A stretch of 64,000 nt of DNA from Hordeum vulgare subsp. vulgare (GCF_904849725.1 NC_058519.1:535874316-535938315); one strand, 5' to 3'. Shown: positions 47,853 through 59,753, counted from the first letter of the stretch. Made by a program: numbers and translations. Notes: a model not told the origin generated them from the sequence alone.

Positions 47853-49012
47853 CTGTCCAAAGCCACATACACAAAATCTGTGTCACCAAGTTTCTCAATT
47901 CGGACCTACCGATTTTCATCCCACACAAAAGTGCAACCGAAACTGTGTCGGTGCTACCAAGTTTAGGTGACCAACTTTCTGTTGCCTCGGTACACAAAAT
48001 CAGAATTTCTGAGTTTGGGTATCGGTGCCACCGAGTTGTGTCATCCGACCGTTAGCCACCTTTTTGGTGTCACCAAGTTGTGTATATCGGTTCCACCAAG
48101 ATTTAAAAGTGGCTGCCTTTAGTGCAAGTCGGTACCACTGAGTTCATGACTTCGGTGTCACGGGAGTTGGTCACTTTAGGTGTAACGGTTGGATTTTGGG
48201 GACTACCTATATATACCCCTCCACGCATCTCTCATTCGTGCGAGAAGCAGTCAGAACACACACTTCATTGCGAGATCCATTTTTCTGAGAGAGAGCCACC
48301 TATTCATGTGTTGATATCAAGATATTCCAATCCAATCATTTGAAACTTGATCTCTAGCCACCCCAAGTTGCTTTCCACCAAATCAACCTCTCCTACCCAT
48401 GCCTATTTTGTGAGAGAGTTATTATGTGTTGAGAAGACTATCTTTAGAAGCACAAGAGCAAGGAGTTCATCATTCTACCACATCTATTACCTTTTGGAGG
48501 GTGGTGCCTCCTAGATTGGTTAGGTGTCGCTTGGGAGCCTCCTACTTCGTGTTGTGGAGTTGAACCAAGATGTTTGTAAGGGAAAGGAGATCGCCTACTT
48601 CGTGAATATCTACCATGAGTGAGGCTAGTCCTTCGTGGACGGAAGCCGTGGTGGAATAGACCAGGCCGCTTCTTTGTGGAACCCTTGTGGGTGGAGCCCT
48701 ATATGGAGTCTTGCAGCCGTTACCATCCGTGGGTTGTGCTCTCCACTAACATGGACGTACGATAGGGCCACCTATCTAAACCATGCCAAAAATCGCCGTG
48801 TCAACCTCATGCGTTTGATATCCCTACCTTGCTCCTTTACTTTACACTTGCATGTTTTACATTTCGCTGCTATACTCTTAGAACTGCATGTGTAGGGTGT
48901 ACTTGACTTGCCATAATTGCTAAAACTGGCCCACGACTAAAATTGGGAAGGCTGAGTTTTTATCTCGTCAAGTAGTCTAATCCCCCCCTCTAGACATACT
49001 TTCGATCCTACG
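47853..49012 (+). repeat. 3' LTR of C1, second part
   Basis: The LTR resumes after G1 (TCTGTCCAAAGCCACATACA) and runs collinear with 32990-34164 to its end TCCTACG. It contains TCGGTGCCACCGA at 48022-48034 and a TATATATA box near 48208. Confidence 0.88.
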
Positions 49013-50374
49013 CATGAAACATCAGTTGGCAAAAGCTTCAAGACTCTACATTTTGTATTTATGTGAGAAATCACATTTGACTCCATAGGAAATCCAATAC
49101 TATTAAAAGGGCATGAGGTATCTATGATGACCTGGTTGCTCACAGTGCTTAGAGATTAGCCATCAAAAGCCTCAACATTTCTCCCACAAAATATTTTGTC
49201 CAAAACCCTGAAGTGAAAATCGGTGCCACCAACTTTCTACATATCGGCCACACTGATTTTTTCCTTAGACATAACCCAAGCAAAACCCTAGCAAATCTGT
49301 GCAACCGATATTCGCTTCGATACAAACAAAAAGTAGCGACCAACCTTGTGGTGTCCATTTGCTAAAAGTTGAAATGTATGATTTTTACAAATCGTTGCCA
49401 ACGAAGTGAGGAACTGCCTAGGCTAACCGAATCGGTTTGACCAAGATGTTGTATATCGGTCTCATCGAAATGCCAAAAGTTAGGACATTTTGCACTAGTG
49501 GGTGCAACCGGGTTTTTTACTTCGGTTCCAACGAGTTGGGTTATAATGTGGTACGATTGGGTTTTTGGAGATGGCTATATATACCCCTCCACCCCGCTCT
49601 CACTCGTAGAGAGAGCACCCGGGAACAAGCAAACACTTGTACCATTCATTTTTGAGAGAGAACCACCTACTCATGTGTTGAGATCAAGATCTTCCACTCT
49701 AACCATATGAATTTTTATTTCTAGCCTCCCCAAGTTGCTTTCCACTCAATTAATCTCTTCTACCAAGAGAAAATCTACGAGGGAGTGATTGAGTGTCGTG
49801 GAGACTATATTTTGAAGCACTAGAGCAAGGAGTTCATTATCCATACCACATCCATTACCTTTTGGAGAGTGGTGTCTCCTAGATTGGTTAGGTCTCGCTT
49901 GGGAGACTCCAAATCATGTGGAGTTGAACCAAGAAGTTTGTAAGGGCAAGGAGATTGCCTACTTCGTGAATATCTACCTCGAGTGAGCCTAGTCCCTCGT
50001 GGACGTAAGCCATGGTGGAATAGACAAGGTTACTTCTTCGTAGACTCCTTGTTGGTGGAGCCCTCCATGGACTCATGCAGCCGTTACCCTTCACGGTTGA
50101 AGTATCCATCAACGTGGACATAAGATAGCAGCACCTATCAGAACCACACTAAAAATCTTCGTGTCTTCATTGTGTTTGATCTTCCTATCCCTACCCTCTA
50201 CTTACACTTGCATGTCTTTACTTTCTGCTTCTATACTCGTAGACTTGCATGTGTAGGGTGTGCGAGACTTCATAAATTGCTAAAACTTGCCAACCGGTAA
50301 AATTGGGAAAATGTGAAGTTTTTAATTGGTCAAGTAGTCTAATCACCCCCTCTATACATACTTTGGATCCTACA
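49013..50374 (+). repeat. 5' LTR of C2, second part
   Basis: This segment is collinear with the C1 LTR but more diverged. Its palindromes are degenerate (e.g. TCGGTTCCAACGA near 49522), and TATATATA is at 49576-49583. It ends GGATCCTACA. Confidence 0.8.
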
Positions 50375-50427
50375 AGTGGTATCCGACATTTGGTCTCCAT
50401 TGCATTGGTTTTACAACCTAGGAGAGT

Positions 50428-52590
50428 ATGGCGTCTAGTGAGCGAAATTACCACCGTAGAGGTCCATATTTTGATGGTACAAATTTTGCTAGTTGGAAGC
50501 ATAAAATCAAAAATGCATATTCTTGGTCATAATCCCACCGTTTGGGTTGTTGTTCGTGTTGGATTGCAAGGTGAATTCTTTGGTGATGGAAAGGAGCAAA
50601 ATCTAGAAGCGATTGCGAATGAATTAAAGATGTTGCAATACAACGCCCAAGCATGCGACATTCTATTCAAATGTCTATGCCCCGAAGAGTTCCACAAAAT
50701 AAGTCGTCTTGAGAATGCAAATGAAATTTGGGACACTTTGGTTGATATGCATGAAGGAACCGATTCCGTCAGGGAATCTAAGTTGGATGTGCTACAAAGT
50801 CACCTTGACAAGTTCAAGATGAAGGATGGTGAAGAGGTCGTAGAAATTTACTCTAGGCTTTCTCTCATCACAAATTAGATTGCCGGCGTAGGAAGTGAGG
50901 AGGTGACTGACAAATTCATCATCAATAAGATCCTTAGAGCATTGGATAGAAAATATGACATCGTGTGCACATTGATCCAAATGATGCCAAACTATAAAGA
51001 TCGCAAGCCCACAGAAGTCATTGGAAGGATTGTTTTTCATGAAATGTCACACAAGGATGAAAGATCTCCACAACAAGTCAAGCGGTGCATACAAAGCCAC
51101 AAGTGACACTCCCGCTACCTCAAGTGACAACCTTGTTACCAATGAAGAGATAAGCCTCATGGTCAAGAAATTCAACAAGTTCTACAAGAATAGAGGCAAA
51201 CAGAGAAGTTCCAACTCAAGATACGAAGAGAAGCGTTCTTCTAGTGGTGACCAAAATTGTTACAATTGTGGAATACTTGGATACTTTTCCAATGAGTGCA
51301 TGGCCCCCTCCAAGATAAGAGAAGAGTCACCTAGAAGAACAAGCTCAAGAGATGTGTCACCTCGAAGAGAGAGAATGAGTAGAGAAGATTGTTATGAACG
51401 AAGACCCTCTCGGATAAGCAAGGACTCAAAAAAGAAGGACAAGTACTGCTCATGTTGGTGAATGGGTTTGAGGCTCCGAATCCGACAACCAATCCGAGAG
51501 AAGTTACCACTCCAACTTTGATTATAGTTAAGATGAAGGTTTTGCCGGACTAGGACCTGTTTCCTCCAACTCCTATGATTTATTTGATCCACCAAATGAA
51601 GGAATTGGAAGTTGATTCATGGCTAAATGCCCAAAGGTATCACGCCCCGAATATATTGACTTTAATAGTGATGAGATGACTTACGAGAATATGATGACTT
51701 GCTCTTTGATAAAACTGCTGATGTTAGTCAAAATGAACTTGATAATAATCATGCTCGTCAAGATAAGTCGTGTGATGATGATAAGAAGTAGATTGAGCGC
51801 CTAAATAAATAACCAAACACTCTTAAGTTAGCTCATGAATCTACTCAAGAAGATCATAGAGAGCTTCTAAGAGCTCATGATAAGTTACGCTTCTAGAAGC
51901 TAAATTTATAGCAAGAACACGGGTTTCTTAGAGCTATCAATGATGATCTTCAAAATAAGAGTTCTTCTTATCTTGCCATCGATTAATATTGTCTACATTT
52001 GTGACTCAAGGTAAATCTAAGCAAATTAGTAACAAAGGCAATACAACTTCTTCATCTAGTAGCAACAATAAAATTGATAAATCTAAAGATGTTGCTTCTA
52101 GTGGTTCTATTGATCCCACTAATGATTCTCTTAGCCAAGTTACAATTAAGAAAGAAAAGAATTATTGGAAGGAATTACAGAGAAAGCGGTCTACAAGAGT
52201 CTTGTCGGAAGTAAGCATTTTAAGGAGATTGTGCACAAGCAAGGATGGCACTGGAAGAACCAAGGTGTTGGTTTTGAACGAAAGTTCAATGCCAATGGAG
52301 TTGAATGGGAAGAAGATCAATACCCCAAGACAAAGTTTGTTCCCCAAAAGAATAAGTATGATCCTACTATCTCTAGGGGAACACAAGCTCAAGATGATGT
52401 TCCACCACAAGACCACAATCTCAAGGGCAAAGACAAGTTTCAAGAGGAGTTGACTCATTTGAAGAAGAATCTCAAGCCATGGTCAAGTGGGTTCCCAAAG
52501 CCACTACTATCTATACTTCATCAAGTGCTAATTCAACTCCAAAGATCCCCATAAAGTTGATGTGGGCCCGAAGAATAAGAACTAGAGAAG
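50428..52590 (+). pseudogene. Copia gag of C2, broken
   Basis: Homologous to the C1 gag: core CDILFKCLCPEEFHKI and KFIINKILRALDRKYDIV. A frameshift near 50510 (an A-rich stretch), a stop at 50876 and later frame changes break it. The knuckle reads CYNCGILGYFSNEC, where the usual His is changed. It is followed by an Arg/Ser-rich stretch. Like C1, no pol follows. Confidence 0.78.
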
Positions 52591-53616
52591 TTCTTGAGGG
52601 GTGAATCCGCCAACAAAATTCACTCACATTCATTTTAGGCAAGAACTAGTGCAATCAACTCCAACTTTATGCGAAAGTTTAAGGAGTTACAAAGCCCCAC
52701 GTTGGTAAGCAAGGGACAAGGTAATTATTGTATCAGTGGACATCATTTTATATGTGCTTCATTACATGTCCATAGATATCCTTGTATTTGTTCCTTATGT
52801 GGGACTAACCCATGTAGGTGAGAAGAGTACAAAACAACAAGGATTGCTCCCAACTCAATATGATCTTCATCAACCAAGCGCATCCACTACTGCATCACCT
52901 ACATGAAGTCTTCATTGACAAAACCCAAGGTTAGTTTATCCCTCTAATAGGGGATATCACATCAAGGGGGATCTTTATTCTAAGACTTGAGTCAAAGCAT
53001 CTCAAAATATATGAACACATTAAAAGATATATGTAAAAGTAGCAACCCCACTTGTGCTTAAACGATGAGTATGACCTATGACCAAGCATTCTTGCTTGGC
53101 TCCTTAAGTCGATATACTCATATATAGATGACTCCGTCATCGCCAAAGTGCTTCGTAGATACTAGAATGGTTGTGCATGTTTGACATATTTTATTTGACA
53201 TATTATTCTGTGAGCATGTTGGTATGCATCTTCTTCTCCATTCGAGGGCATCCAATTGTTGTTCTATTTGGCTTTTATTCCGGACAATTAGATGTACAAG
53301 AATGCCTAGGTGCTCCCCTCTAGCTATGTATGCTTTCTCGTCTCAAATTCTATTCATGCTTCATCACAAAATTTGAGCAAGCACTTTTCAGACCATCCAG
53401 GTGAGGAGCACTCGGAGCCACATATTCGACAATGGATGACTTCCAAAACCTCCCAAGTGTTTTTGAGTGTGACCAAAACTCCAAATTCGACTCCATCAAT
53501 TCACTTTGGGTCGATCTGGTTTTCTATCTCGGTACTATCGATCAAGCAATTTCGACGTCATCGAGTTGTTCCCTAAACATGCAGTTTTGCAGCTCAATAG
53601 AACCAACATTTCTTTC
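52591..53616. other. C2 spacer
   Basis: This is non-coding sequence partly collinear with the C1 spacer (36401-37320). No independent feature is recognised. Confidence 0.5.
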
Positions 53617-53648
53617 TCGGTGTCACCGACAGCAGGTGGGTATATATA
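53617..53648 (+). promoter_or_regulatory. internal palindrome and TATA box, C2
   Basis: TCGGTGTCACCGA (53617-53629) is followed 11 bp later by TATATATA (53641-53648), the same arrangement as in C1. No intact additional ORF remains downstream, as C2 is truncated. Confidence 0.5.
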
Positions 53649-54090
53649 TTTGTGGATTCATACTTTGAAAATTACTTCAAACAAAAGACTCCCGTGCCCC
53701 ACTACTGCCGCCGCTTGTGTCTACGGACGATCTTCATCATCCCCCGCATGCCCTCGCCACACGAGTTCGTCGCTGTCGACGATAATCTTCCCTCTGTTTC
53801 CGCCGTCGAGAAGATCCGCCAAGTTTCGGTAATCTTTCATCCCTTCTATGCTCCAAGTTCTAATTCACGCGCATTAGGCCTTGACAATCCTCTGGACACG
53901 TTTTGCAATGATTCTACCCGCTCAAAATACCTTAGATTAGACCAAACTAAAAAAATTAGGGTTAGGTCTCCGTAGTATGCAATCTCGGAGACATCGAGTC
54001 AAAACGTCTTGGTGTCACTGATGTGGATTCATCCACATCACAAGGGATTCTCGGTGTAACCGAGAAGTTGCTATCGGTGTCATCAAACTA

Positions 54091-54413
54091 GTGGCGAAGC
54101 CACATTTAGTCTGTGTAGTCGCTTGACTACACTGGAATCTACTATGTGTGCGTACACCATCAGTGAAGAAAATTGAATTCAAAGACCCACTTGTCATATG
54201 TTTGGTCCCTTTTGGTAACATTTGGCTGGGCAAAAAAGCAACCCTAATATCTCCCCTGATCGGCTAATCCCTAAAATCCCGTGATTTCTCCTTCTACAGT
54301 TCAAACTTCTCCACCTTTTCAGTTTTCAGTTTTCTGTGTAAAAGGCCATGCAAAATAGGAAACTTAGATGCAATCTTTGGACTAGGCCTCACGCACGTCA
54401 ATCTCCAGCAAGC
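54091..54413. other. unidentified repeat-like segment between C2 and a LINE tail
   Basis: The sequence character changes after the last palindrome (near 54080). No terminus or gene is recognised. Confidence 0.35.
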
Positions 54414-54648
54414 TTTTTTTGAAAAGGAGGATCGCCCCTGGCCTCTGCATCATGATGATGCATGCAACCATTTTATTAAGAAACGGTAATAGAGGTTCCA
54501 CAAAAGTGCTCAATCTAAAATAATTCACATGCTGAATTTGTAAACGAATATAACAATAAAAGCCACAACCGGCTAAGACAACAATAAGCTTCGATGACTA
54601 AACACCTAGCCTATTAGTTAGCCACCATCCAAACCGGTTGAAGATAGC
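54414..54648 (-). repeat. 3' end of a non-LTR retroelement, cut by A3
   Basis: On the minus strand the sequence ends ...GATGCAGAGGCCAGGGGCGA, then TCCTCCTTTTCAAAAAAA, the poly(A)-terminated tail style of Triticeae LINEs. It is interrupted at 54649 by the A3 LTR. No coding part is left. Confidence 0.5.
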
Positions 54649-56120
54649 TGATACGTCTTCGTCGTATCTACTTTTCCGAACTCTTTTGGCCTTGTTTTGG
54701 ACTCTAATTTGCATGATTTGAATGGAACTAACCCGGACTAACGTTGTTTTCAGCAGAATTGCCATGGTGTTGTTTTTGTGCAGATATAGAAGTTCTCAGA
54801 ATGACCTGAAAATTTACAGAGAATTTTTCTGGAATTAATGAAAAATACGTGCGCAAAGATCCACCGGAGGGGGTGAGCCAGTGGGCCACAAGCCCAGGGG
54901 GCGCGACCACCCCCCTAGCCGCGCCATGAGGGCTTGTGGGGCCCACGAGGCTTCACCGCCTCCAAACTTACCTCCATTTATTCCGTTTCGCCCGAAAAAA
55001 TCAAATAGAAGGATTCATCGCGTTTTACAATACGGAGGCGCCGCCACCTCCCGTTCTTCATCTGGAGGGCAGATCTGGAGTCCGTTCTGGGCTCCGGAGA
55101 GGGGAAATCGTCGCCATCGTCATCATCAACCTTCCTCCATCGCCAATTCCATGATGCTCTTCATCGTTCATGAGTAATCTCATCGTAGGCTTGCTGGACG
55201 GTGATGAGTTGGATGAGATCTATCATGTAATCGAGTTAGTTTTGACGAGGATTGATCCCTAGTATCTACTATGTTCTGAGATTGATGTTGCTACTACTTT
55301 GCCATGCTTAATGCTTGTCACTAGGGCCCGAGTGCCATGATTTCAGATCTGAACCTATTATGTTGTCGCCAATATATGTGTGTTTTAGATCCTATCTTGC
55401 GGGTTGTAGTCACCTACTATGTGTTATGACCCAGCAACCCCGGAGTGACAATAGCCGGAACCACTCCCGGAGATGACCATAGTATGAGGAGTTCATGTAT
55501 TCACCGAGTGTTAATGCGTTGGTCTGGTTCTTTATTAAAAGGAGAACCTTAATATCCTGTAGTTTCCATTAGGACCCCGCTGCCACGGGAGGGATGGACA
55601 ATAGATGTCATGCAAGTTCTTTTCCCTAAGCACGTATGACTACATACGAAATACATGCCTACATTAGACTGACGAACGGGAGCTAGTTACATATCTCTCC
55701 GTGTTATAGCTATTACATGATGAATCGCATCCGGCATAATCATCCATCACCGATCCAATGCCTACGAGTCTTTTACTACTGGTCCTTGCTATGTTACTTT
55801 GCCTCTACTATTGTTACTTGCTACTGTTGTTACTTGCTACTTTGCTGTTACCTGTTGCAAGACTTTTCTGGCGCCATTGATACAACAAGTTAGGAATAGT
55901 CTGCCGTCAACAGACCTTTTTCTGGCACCGTTGCTATGATACCACTTTGCTACTGATACTTTGCTTGCAGACACTAATCTTTCAGGTGTGGTTGACTTGA
56001 CAACTCAGCTGCTAATACTTGAGAATATTCTTTCGCTTCCCCTTGAGTCGAATCAATAAATTTGGGTTGAATACTCTACCCTCAAAAACTGTTGCGATCC
56101 CCTACACTTGTGGGTTATCA
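54649..56120 (+). repeat. 5' LTR of A3
   Basis: This 1472-bp LTR starts TGATACGTCTTCG and ends GGGTTATCA. The GC-rich hairpin motif GGGCCACAAGCC/GGCTTGTGG lies near 54885-54945. Confidence 0.93.
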
Positions 56121-56199
56121 AGACTATTTTCTGGCGCCGTTGCCGGGGAAGCACAGCTATATTCTTTGAGTCACTTGGGATTTACGTTTGTTGGTCACT

Positions 56200-57609
56200 A
56201 TGAGGAATCCGATAGATCCAAGAACTAAAGTCTTGCCTTCCACTACGAGGACAAGTAAGGAACTGCCATCTAGCTCTGCACTTGATTCACCTTCAGTTAT
56301 GAGTAAGTTTGCGACATCACCTCCTGCTAGAAATCTTGATATGTCGCCTATGCCTGATGATGCTATGCTTGATACTATGCCTGATGATGCTATGCTTGAT
56401 ACTATGCCTGATGATGCTATGCTTGATACTATGCCTGATGATGCTATGCTTGATACTGCTTTGCCACTTGGTGCATTCCTTGATGCACAAATTGCTAGAG
56501 TTGCTGCTAGATGTGATGCTATTTCTGAAACTGCTGATACTATTGAAGTAGAACCTGCTATTTTGCATGCTAGAACTAGCTCTCCTCGTATGCCTGAATT
56601 GCCTGTTATGCATGAGCGCTATGTTATGGAGGGAGAGATAGCTGAGGATTTTCTTGCGTGTAAGGATAGCTATGATGTTGAGAAGTTACTGCGCAAGTGG
56701 AAAGAAAAATCTCTGAATGCTAGGATGAAATACGACCCGAAGTTTGCTACTTCGCCTATCTTTGTGACCGATAAGGATTATGAATCCTCTGTTGACCCCG
56801 AGTTAATCACTCTAGTCGAATCTGATCCTTTTCACGGTTATGAGTCTGAAACGGTTGTAGCCCATCTTACCAAACTGCACGATATAGCCACCCTATTCAC
56901 TAGTGAGGAAAAGATCCGCCACTACTATATCCTCAAGTTGTTTCCTTTCTCGCTAAAGGATGATGCTAAGACCTGGTTCACTTCTGTTGCTCCTCGTTGT
57001 GTGCGTAGCCCCCAAGATATGGTCTACTACTTCTCTCAAAAATATTTCCCTACCCATAAGAAGCAAGCTGCCTTGCAGGAAATATACAACTTTGCTCAAG
57101 CTGAAGAAGAGAGTCTCCCACAAGCTTGGGGGAGGCTCGTCCAGCTACTGAATGCTTTGCCTGATCACCCTCTTGAGAATAATGAAATACTTGATATCTT
57201 CTATAATGGACTTACTGATGCTTCCAAAGACCACCTAGATAGTTGTGCTGGTTGTGTTTTTAGGAAACGAACTGTAGAACAAGCTGAGATCCTATTGAAT
57301 AACATCTTGTGCAATGAGAATGCTTGGACTATTCCTGAAACACCTCCTAAGCCAACTCCAAAGAAAAGAGGTATTCTATTCCTCAGTCCTGAAGATATGC
57401 AAGAAGCTAAGGAATCTATGAAAGAGAAAGGCATTAAATCTGAAGATGTCAAAAATCTACCACCTATCGAAGAGATCCATGGTCTTGATAACCCGATACA
57501 CGTAGTAGAAGTAAATTCTCTGCGTATGTTTGATCAGAGTGATATTCCTTTTCATAAACCTGCTAGCTTATGCCTGGATGAATTTGATAACTTTGTTGCC
57601 AAACAATAG
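56200..57609 (+). CDS. Gypsy gag of A3
   Basis: An open frame of 469 codons from MRNPIDPRTK (a Met four codons upstream is also possible). It has a disordered N-terminus, four tandem MPDDAMLDT units (56350-56457), then the Retrotrans_gag core FPFSLKDDAKTWFTS, SLPQAWGRLVQLLNALPDH and IFYNGLTDASKDHLDS. It is intact as far as it goes, ending NFVAKQ. The C-terminal knuckle is not evident in this frame. It forms the particle of the element. Downstream sequence is in another frame, so a frameshift or readthrough would be needed to continue. Confidence 0.85.
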   Translation: MRNPIDPRTKVLPSTTRTSKELPSSSALDSPSVMSKFATSPPARNLDMSPMPDDAMLDTMPDDAMLDTMPDDAMLDTMPDDAMLDTALPLGAFLDAQIARVAARCDAISETADTIEVEPAILHARTSSPRMPELPVMHERYVMEGEIAEDFLACKDSYDVEKLLRKWKEKSLNARMKYDPKFATSPIFVTDKDYESSVDPELITLVESDPFHGYESETVVAHLTKLHDIATLFTSEEKIRHYYILKLFPFSLKDDAKTWFTSVAPRCVRSPQDMVYYFSQKYFPTHKKQAALQEIYNFAQAEEESLPQAWGRLVQLLNALPDHPLENNEILDIFYNGLTDASKDHLDSCAGCVFRKRTVEQAEILLNNILCNENAWTIPETPPKPTPKKRGILFLSPEDMQEAKESMKEKGIKSEDVKNLPPIEEIHGLDNPIHVVEVNSLRMFDQSDIPFHKPASLCLDEFDNFVAKQ

Positions 57610-57610
57610 T

Positions 57611-58974
57611 TTCAATGATTATGTTAGCAGACAATTGGAACAGAATGCTCGTACGCTTAGTCATTTAAGTGCTTGTGTGGACAGAAACGTCAACGATCTT
57701 AAGCTTCTGAGTAAACATGCCTCTATGGTTACTACTCAGGTAGAATAAGTACTTATAGCTCAGAATGACTTGCTCAATGAGTTGAATGACAATTCTGTCA
57801 AAGTCGTCACTAGAGGCGGTAGAATGACCCAGGAACCTTTGTATCCCGAGGGTCACCCGAAGAGAATTGAACAAGATTCTCAAGGAGTTAGCACTGATGC
57901 ACCTAGTCATCCTAGAAAGAAGAAGAAAGATGATAGGGATTTGCACGCTAGCAACCCTGTTGCTGCTACACCTGAGAGTCCAAATGATGTCTCTGTCTTT
58001 GATGCTGAAACGCAATCTGGTGATGAACATGAGCCTAATGATAATATCAATAGTGATGTTCATGATGATGCTCAACCTAGCAATGATAAGGATGTGGAGA
58101 TTGAACCTGTTGATCTTGATAACCCACAGCCTAAGAATCAGAGATACGATAAGAATGACTTCGCTGCTAGGAAGCATGATAAAGAACGGGAACCATGGGT
58201 TCAGAAACCCATGCCCTTTCCTCCCAAACCATGCAAGAAAAAAGATGATGAGGATTTTGAGCGCTTCGTTGAAATGATCAGACCTGTCTTTCTGCAAATG
58301 CGTTTGAGAGATATGCTCAAAATGTCTCCGTATGCTAAGTACATGAAAGATATTGTGACTAATAAGAGGAGGATACCCGAGGTTGAGATTTCCACCATGC
58401 TCGCTAATTATACCTTCAAGGGTGGAACTCGTAAGAAACTAGGTGATCCCGGTGTGCCCACTATACATTGCTCCATTAAAGGCAACTACGTTAGAACTGC
58501 TTTATGCGACCTTGGAGCCGGTGTTAGTGTTATGCCTCTCTCTCTTATCATAGGCTTGAACTGGATAAGTTGACACCCACTGAAATCTCTCTGCAAATGG
58601 CCGACAAATCAACTGCTTTCCCTATCGGCATTTGCGAGGATGTGCCTGTTGTGGTTGCTAACGTCACTATCTTAAGAGAGTTTGTTATCTTGGATATTCC
58701 CGAGGACGATTCCATGGCTGTCATCCTCGGAAGACCCTTTTTAAACACCGCAGTGGCTGTTATAGATTGCAACAAAGGCAATGTCACTTTCCATGTCAAC
58801 GGTAATGAGCATACGGTGCCCTTTCCGAAGAAACAATATCGAGTACATTGCATCAATGCTATCGAAAATACTTCATCGATTCTTATTGGGAGCTTTGAAT
58901 GCCCTATTCCTCTTGTTAAGATGAAGTATGATTTGCTTGTTGGGGAGATACACATCCCCATTGAAGTGACCTAG
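57611..58974 (+). pseudogene. A3 gag-pol linker and retropepsin-like protease, frameshifted
   Basis: After the gag stop, a second frame (57530-57748, then 57770-58573 past a TAA) gives an acidic linker. Then comes the protease start ALCDLGAGVSVMPLS, the Athila-type aspartic protease active-site motif. A 1-nt shift near 58555 moves the reading to 58570-58974, which continues with DDSMAVILGRPFLNTAVAVI, the second conserved protease block (ILGRPFL). It then stops at IEVT. Reverse transcriptase, RNase H and integrase should follow and do not. Confidence 0.8.
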
Positions 58975-59159
58975 TGACTATTCGAAAATTATCTGTTCTC
59001 TTTTGCAATTCGAAAAGTTTTGTCGAGGGGATTTGATCAACCCCATTGACGGATTTCTTTCGATGACCATGAGATGGATGAATCAAGGAGTCACAAACCT
59101 CTGTTCCAAGCTTTCACCTTCGGTTGCTTAGAAGAAAAATGATAGGTTTAGTTTATTTT

Positions 59160-59521
59160 TCCCTGTTTTCTGTTTTAGCGTCCCGTAGAAAAGTACCCCA
59201 AAAATAAAAGTTCTCCGAACGTCCTGAAAATCAAGTATGATTTTTTCTGTTTTTTTTTAAATACTAAGACGAAGAGCTTGTTTGGGGGCTGCACCAGTGG
59301 GCCACAAGCCCAGGGGGCACGGGCACCCCCTGGCCGCGCCATACAGGCTTGTGGCGCCCACAGGCACCCCTCCACTCATTTGTTGCTCTCATCTGGTTCT
59401 CCTACCTCCAGAAAAAATCGTTTCGCAGCTCAAACCCGTGTTCTTGCTCCTCTTGCTGGGATTTTCGATCTCTTTGCTCAAAGCACCATTCTCCGAACTA
59501 TTTTGGGGAAATTACTCCTTG
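59160..59521 (+). promoter_or_regulatory. LTR-leader-like module before the A3 additional ORF
   Basis: A stretch inside A3 resembles the transcribed part of Gypsy LTRs. It has GTCCTGAAAATCAA (also near 29217), then an AT-rich run, then the hairpin CAGTGGGCCACAAGCCC ... GGCTTGTGGCGCCCAC (also at about 54885-54950 and 62947-63010). It ends at a 5' splice-site-like TTGGTAAGTG (59519-59528). A promoter or leader role is inferred. Confidence 0.5.
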
Positions 59522-59744
59522 GTAAGTGACTCCTCCATTGGTCCAATTAGTTTTTGCTCTAGTGCCTTATACTTCGCGTATTTTTGCTGCCTTGGTGACC
59601 ATGTTCTTGAGCTTTGCATGCTGATTTTAAGTGGTCCCACGTAGTTTTGATGCGTAATATGGCCTCTAGGCACTTGCGGGAGTAGTTGCTACTAGTTTAG
59701 TTGAGCCTTGTTCATTTTTTCCTTTGGGTCATTGAAAATTTCAG
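59522..59744 (+). other. candidate intron before the A3 additional ORF
   Basis: GTAAGTG at 59522 and a pyrimidine-rich stretch ending AAATTTCAG at 59744 would remove 223 nt and place the ATG (59754) nine bases into the second exon. The evidence is sequence match only. Confidence 0.4.
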
Positions 59745-59753
59745 AGAAGGAAG

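Larger units (their letters stand above)
32649..49012 (+). mobile_element. Copia-type element C1 (Maximus-like), inserted in the C2 LTR and split by G1
   Basis: The 5' LTR is 32649-34164 (TGAAAGCACAATTGC...TCCTACA). The tRNA-Met primer site TGGTATTAGAGC starts at 34167. The polypurine tract AAAAAGGGGGAGA ends just before the 3' LTR, which starts at 40659 and resumes after G1 at 47853, ending at 49012. The TSD is CATGG/CATGA (32644-32648, 49013-49017), one mismatch. Internal content is gag, a spacer with palindromes and TATA, and an additional ORF. No integrase, reverse transcriptase or RNase H frame is seen. Confidence 0.88.
32516..54090 (+). mobile_element. Copia-type element C2, host of the nested C1 and G1
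   Basis: The LTR start TGAAAGTACAACTTCTCCCT (32516-32648) is interrupted by C1 and resumes at 49013, ending ...GGATCCTACA at 50374. A weak tRNA-Met primer site follows (TGGTATCCGACATT, from 50377). Then come a broken gag (50428-52590), a spacer, an internal palindrome/TATA block (53617-53648) and more palindromes to about 54090. No 3' LTR is found, so the right side is truncated. The right limit is approximate. Confidence 0.75.

Noticed and set aside
32649..54090. CRISPR-like interpretation of the regularly spaced palindromes
   Set aside because: Units are only 13 bp with uneven spacing, sit in plant retroelement promoters, and have no cas genes. They resemble factor-binding sites.
56309..56613. 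Leu/Cys/Met-rich and Ile/His-rich frames on either strand of the 27-bp repeat
   Set aside because: These are off-frame readings of the tandem repeat inside gag.
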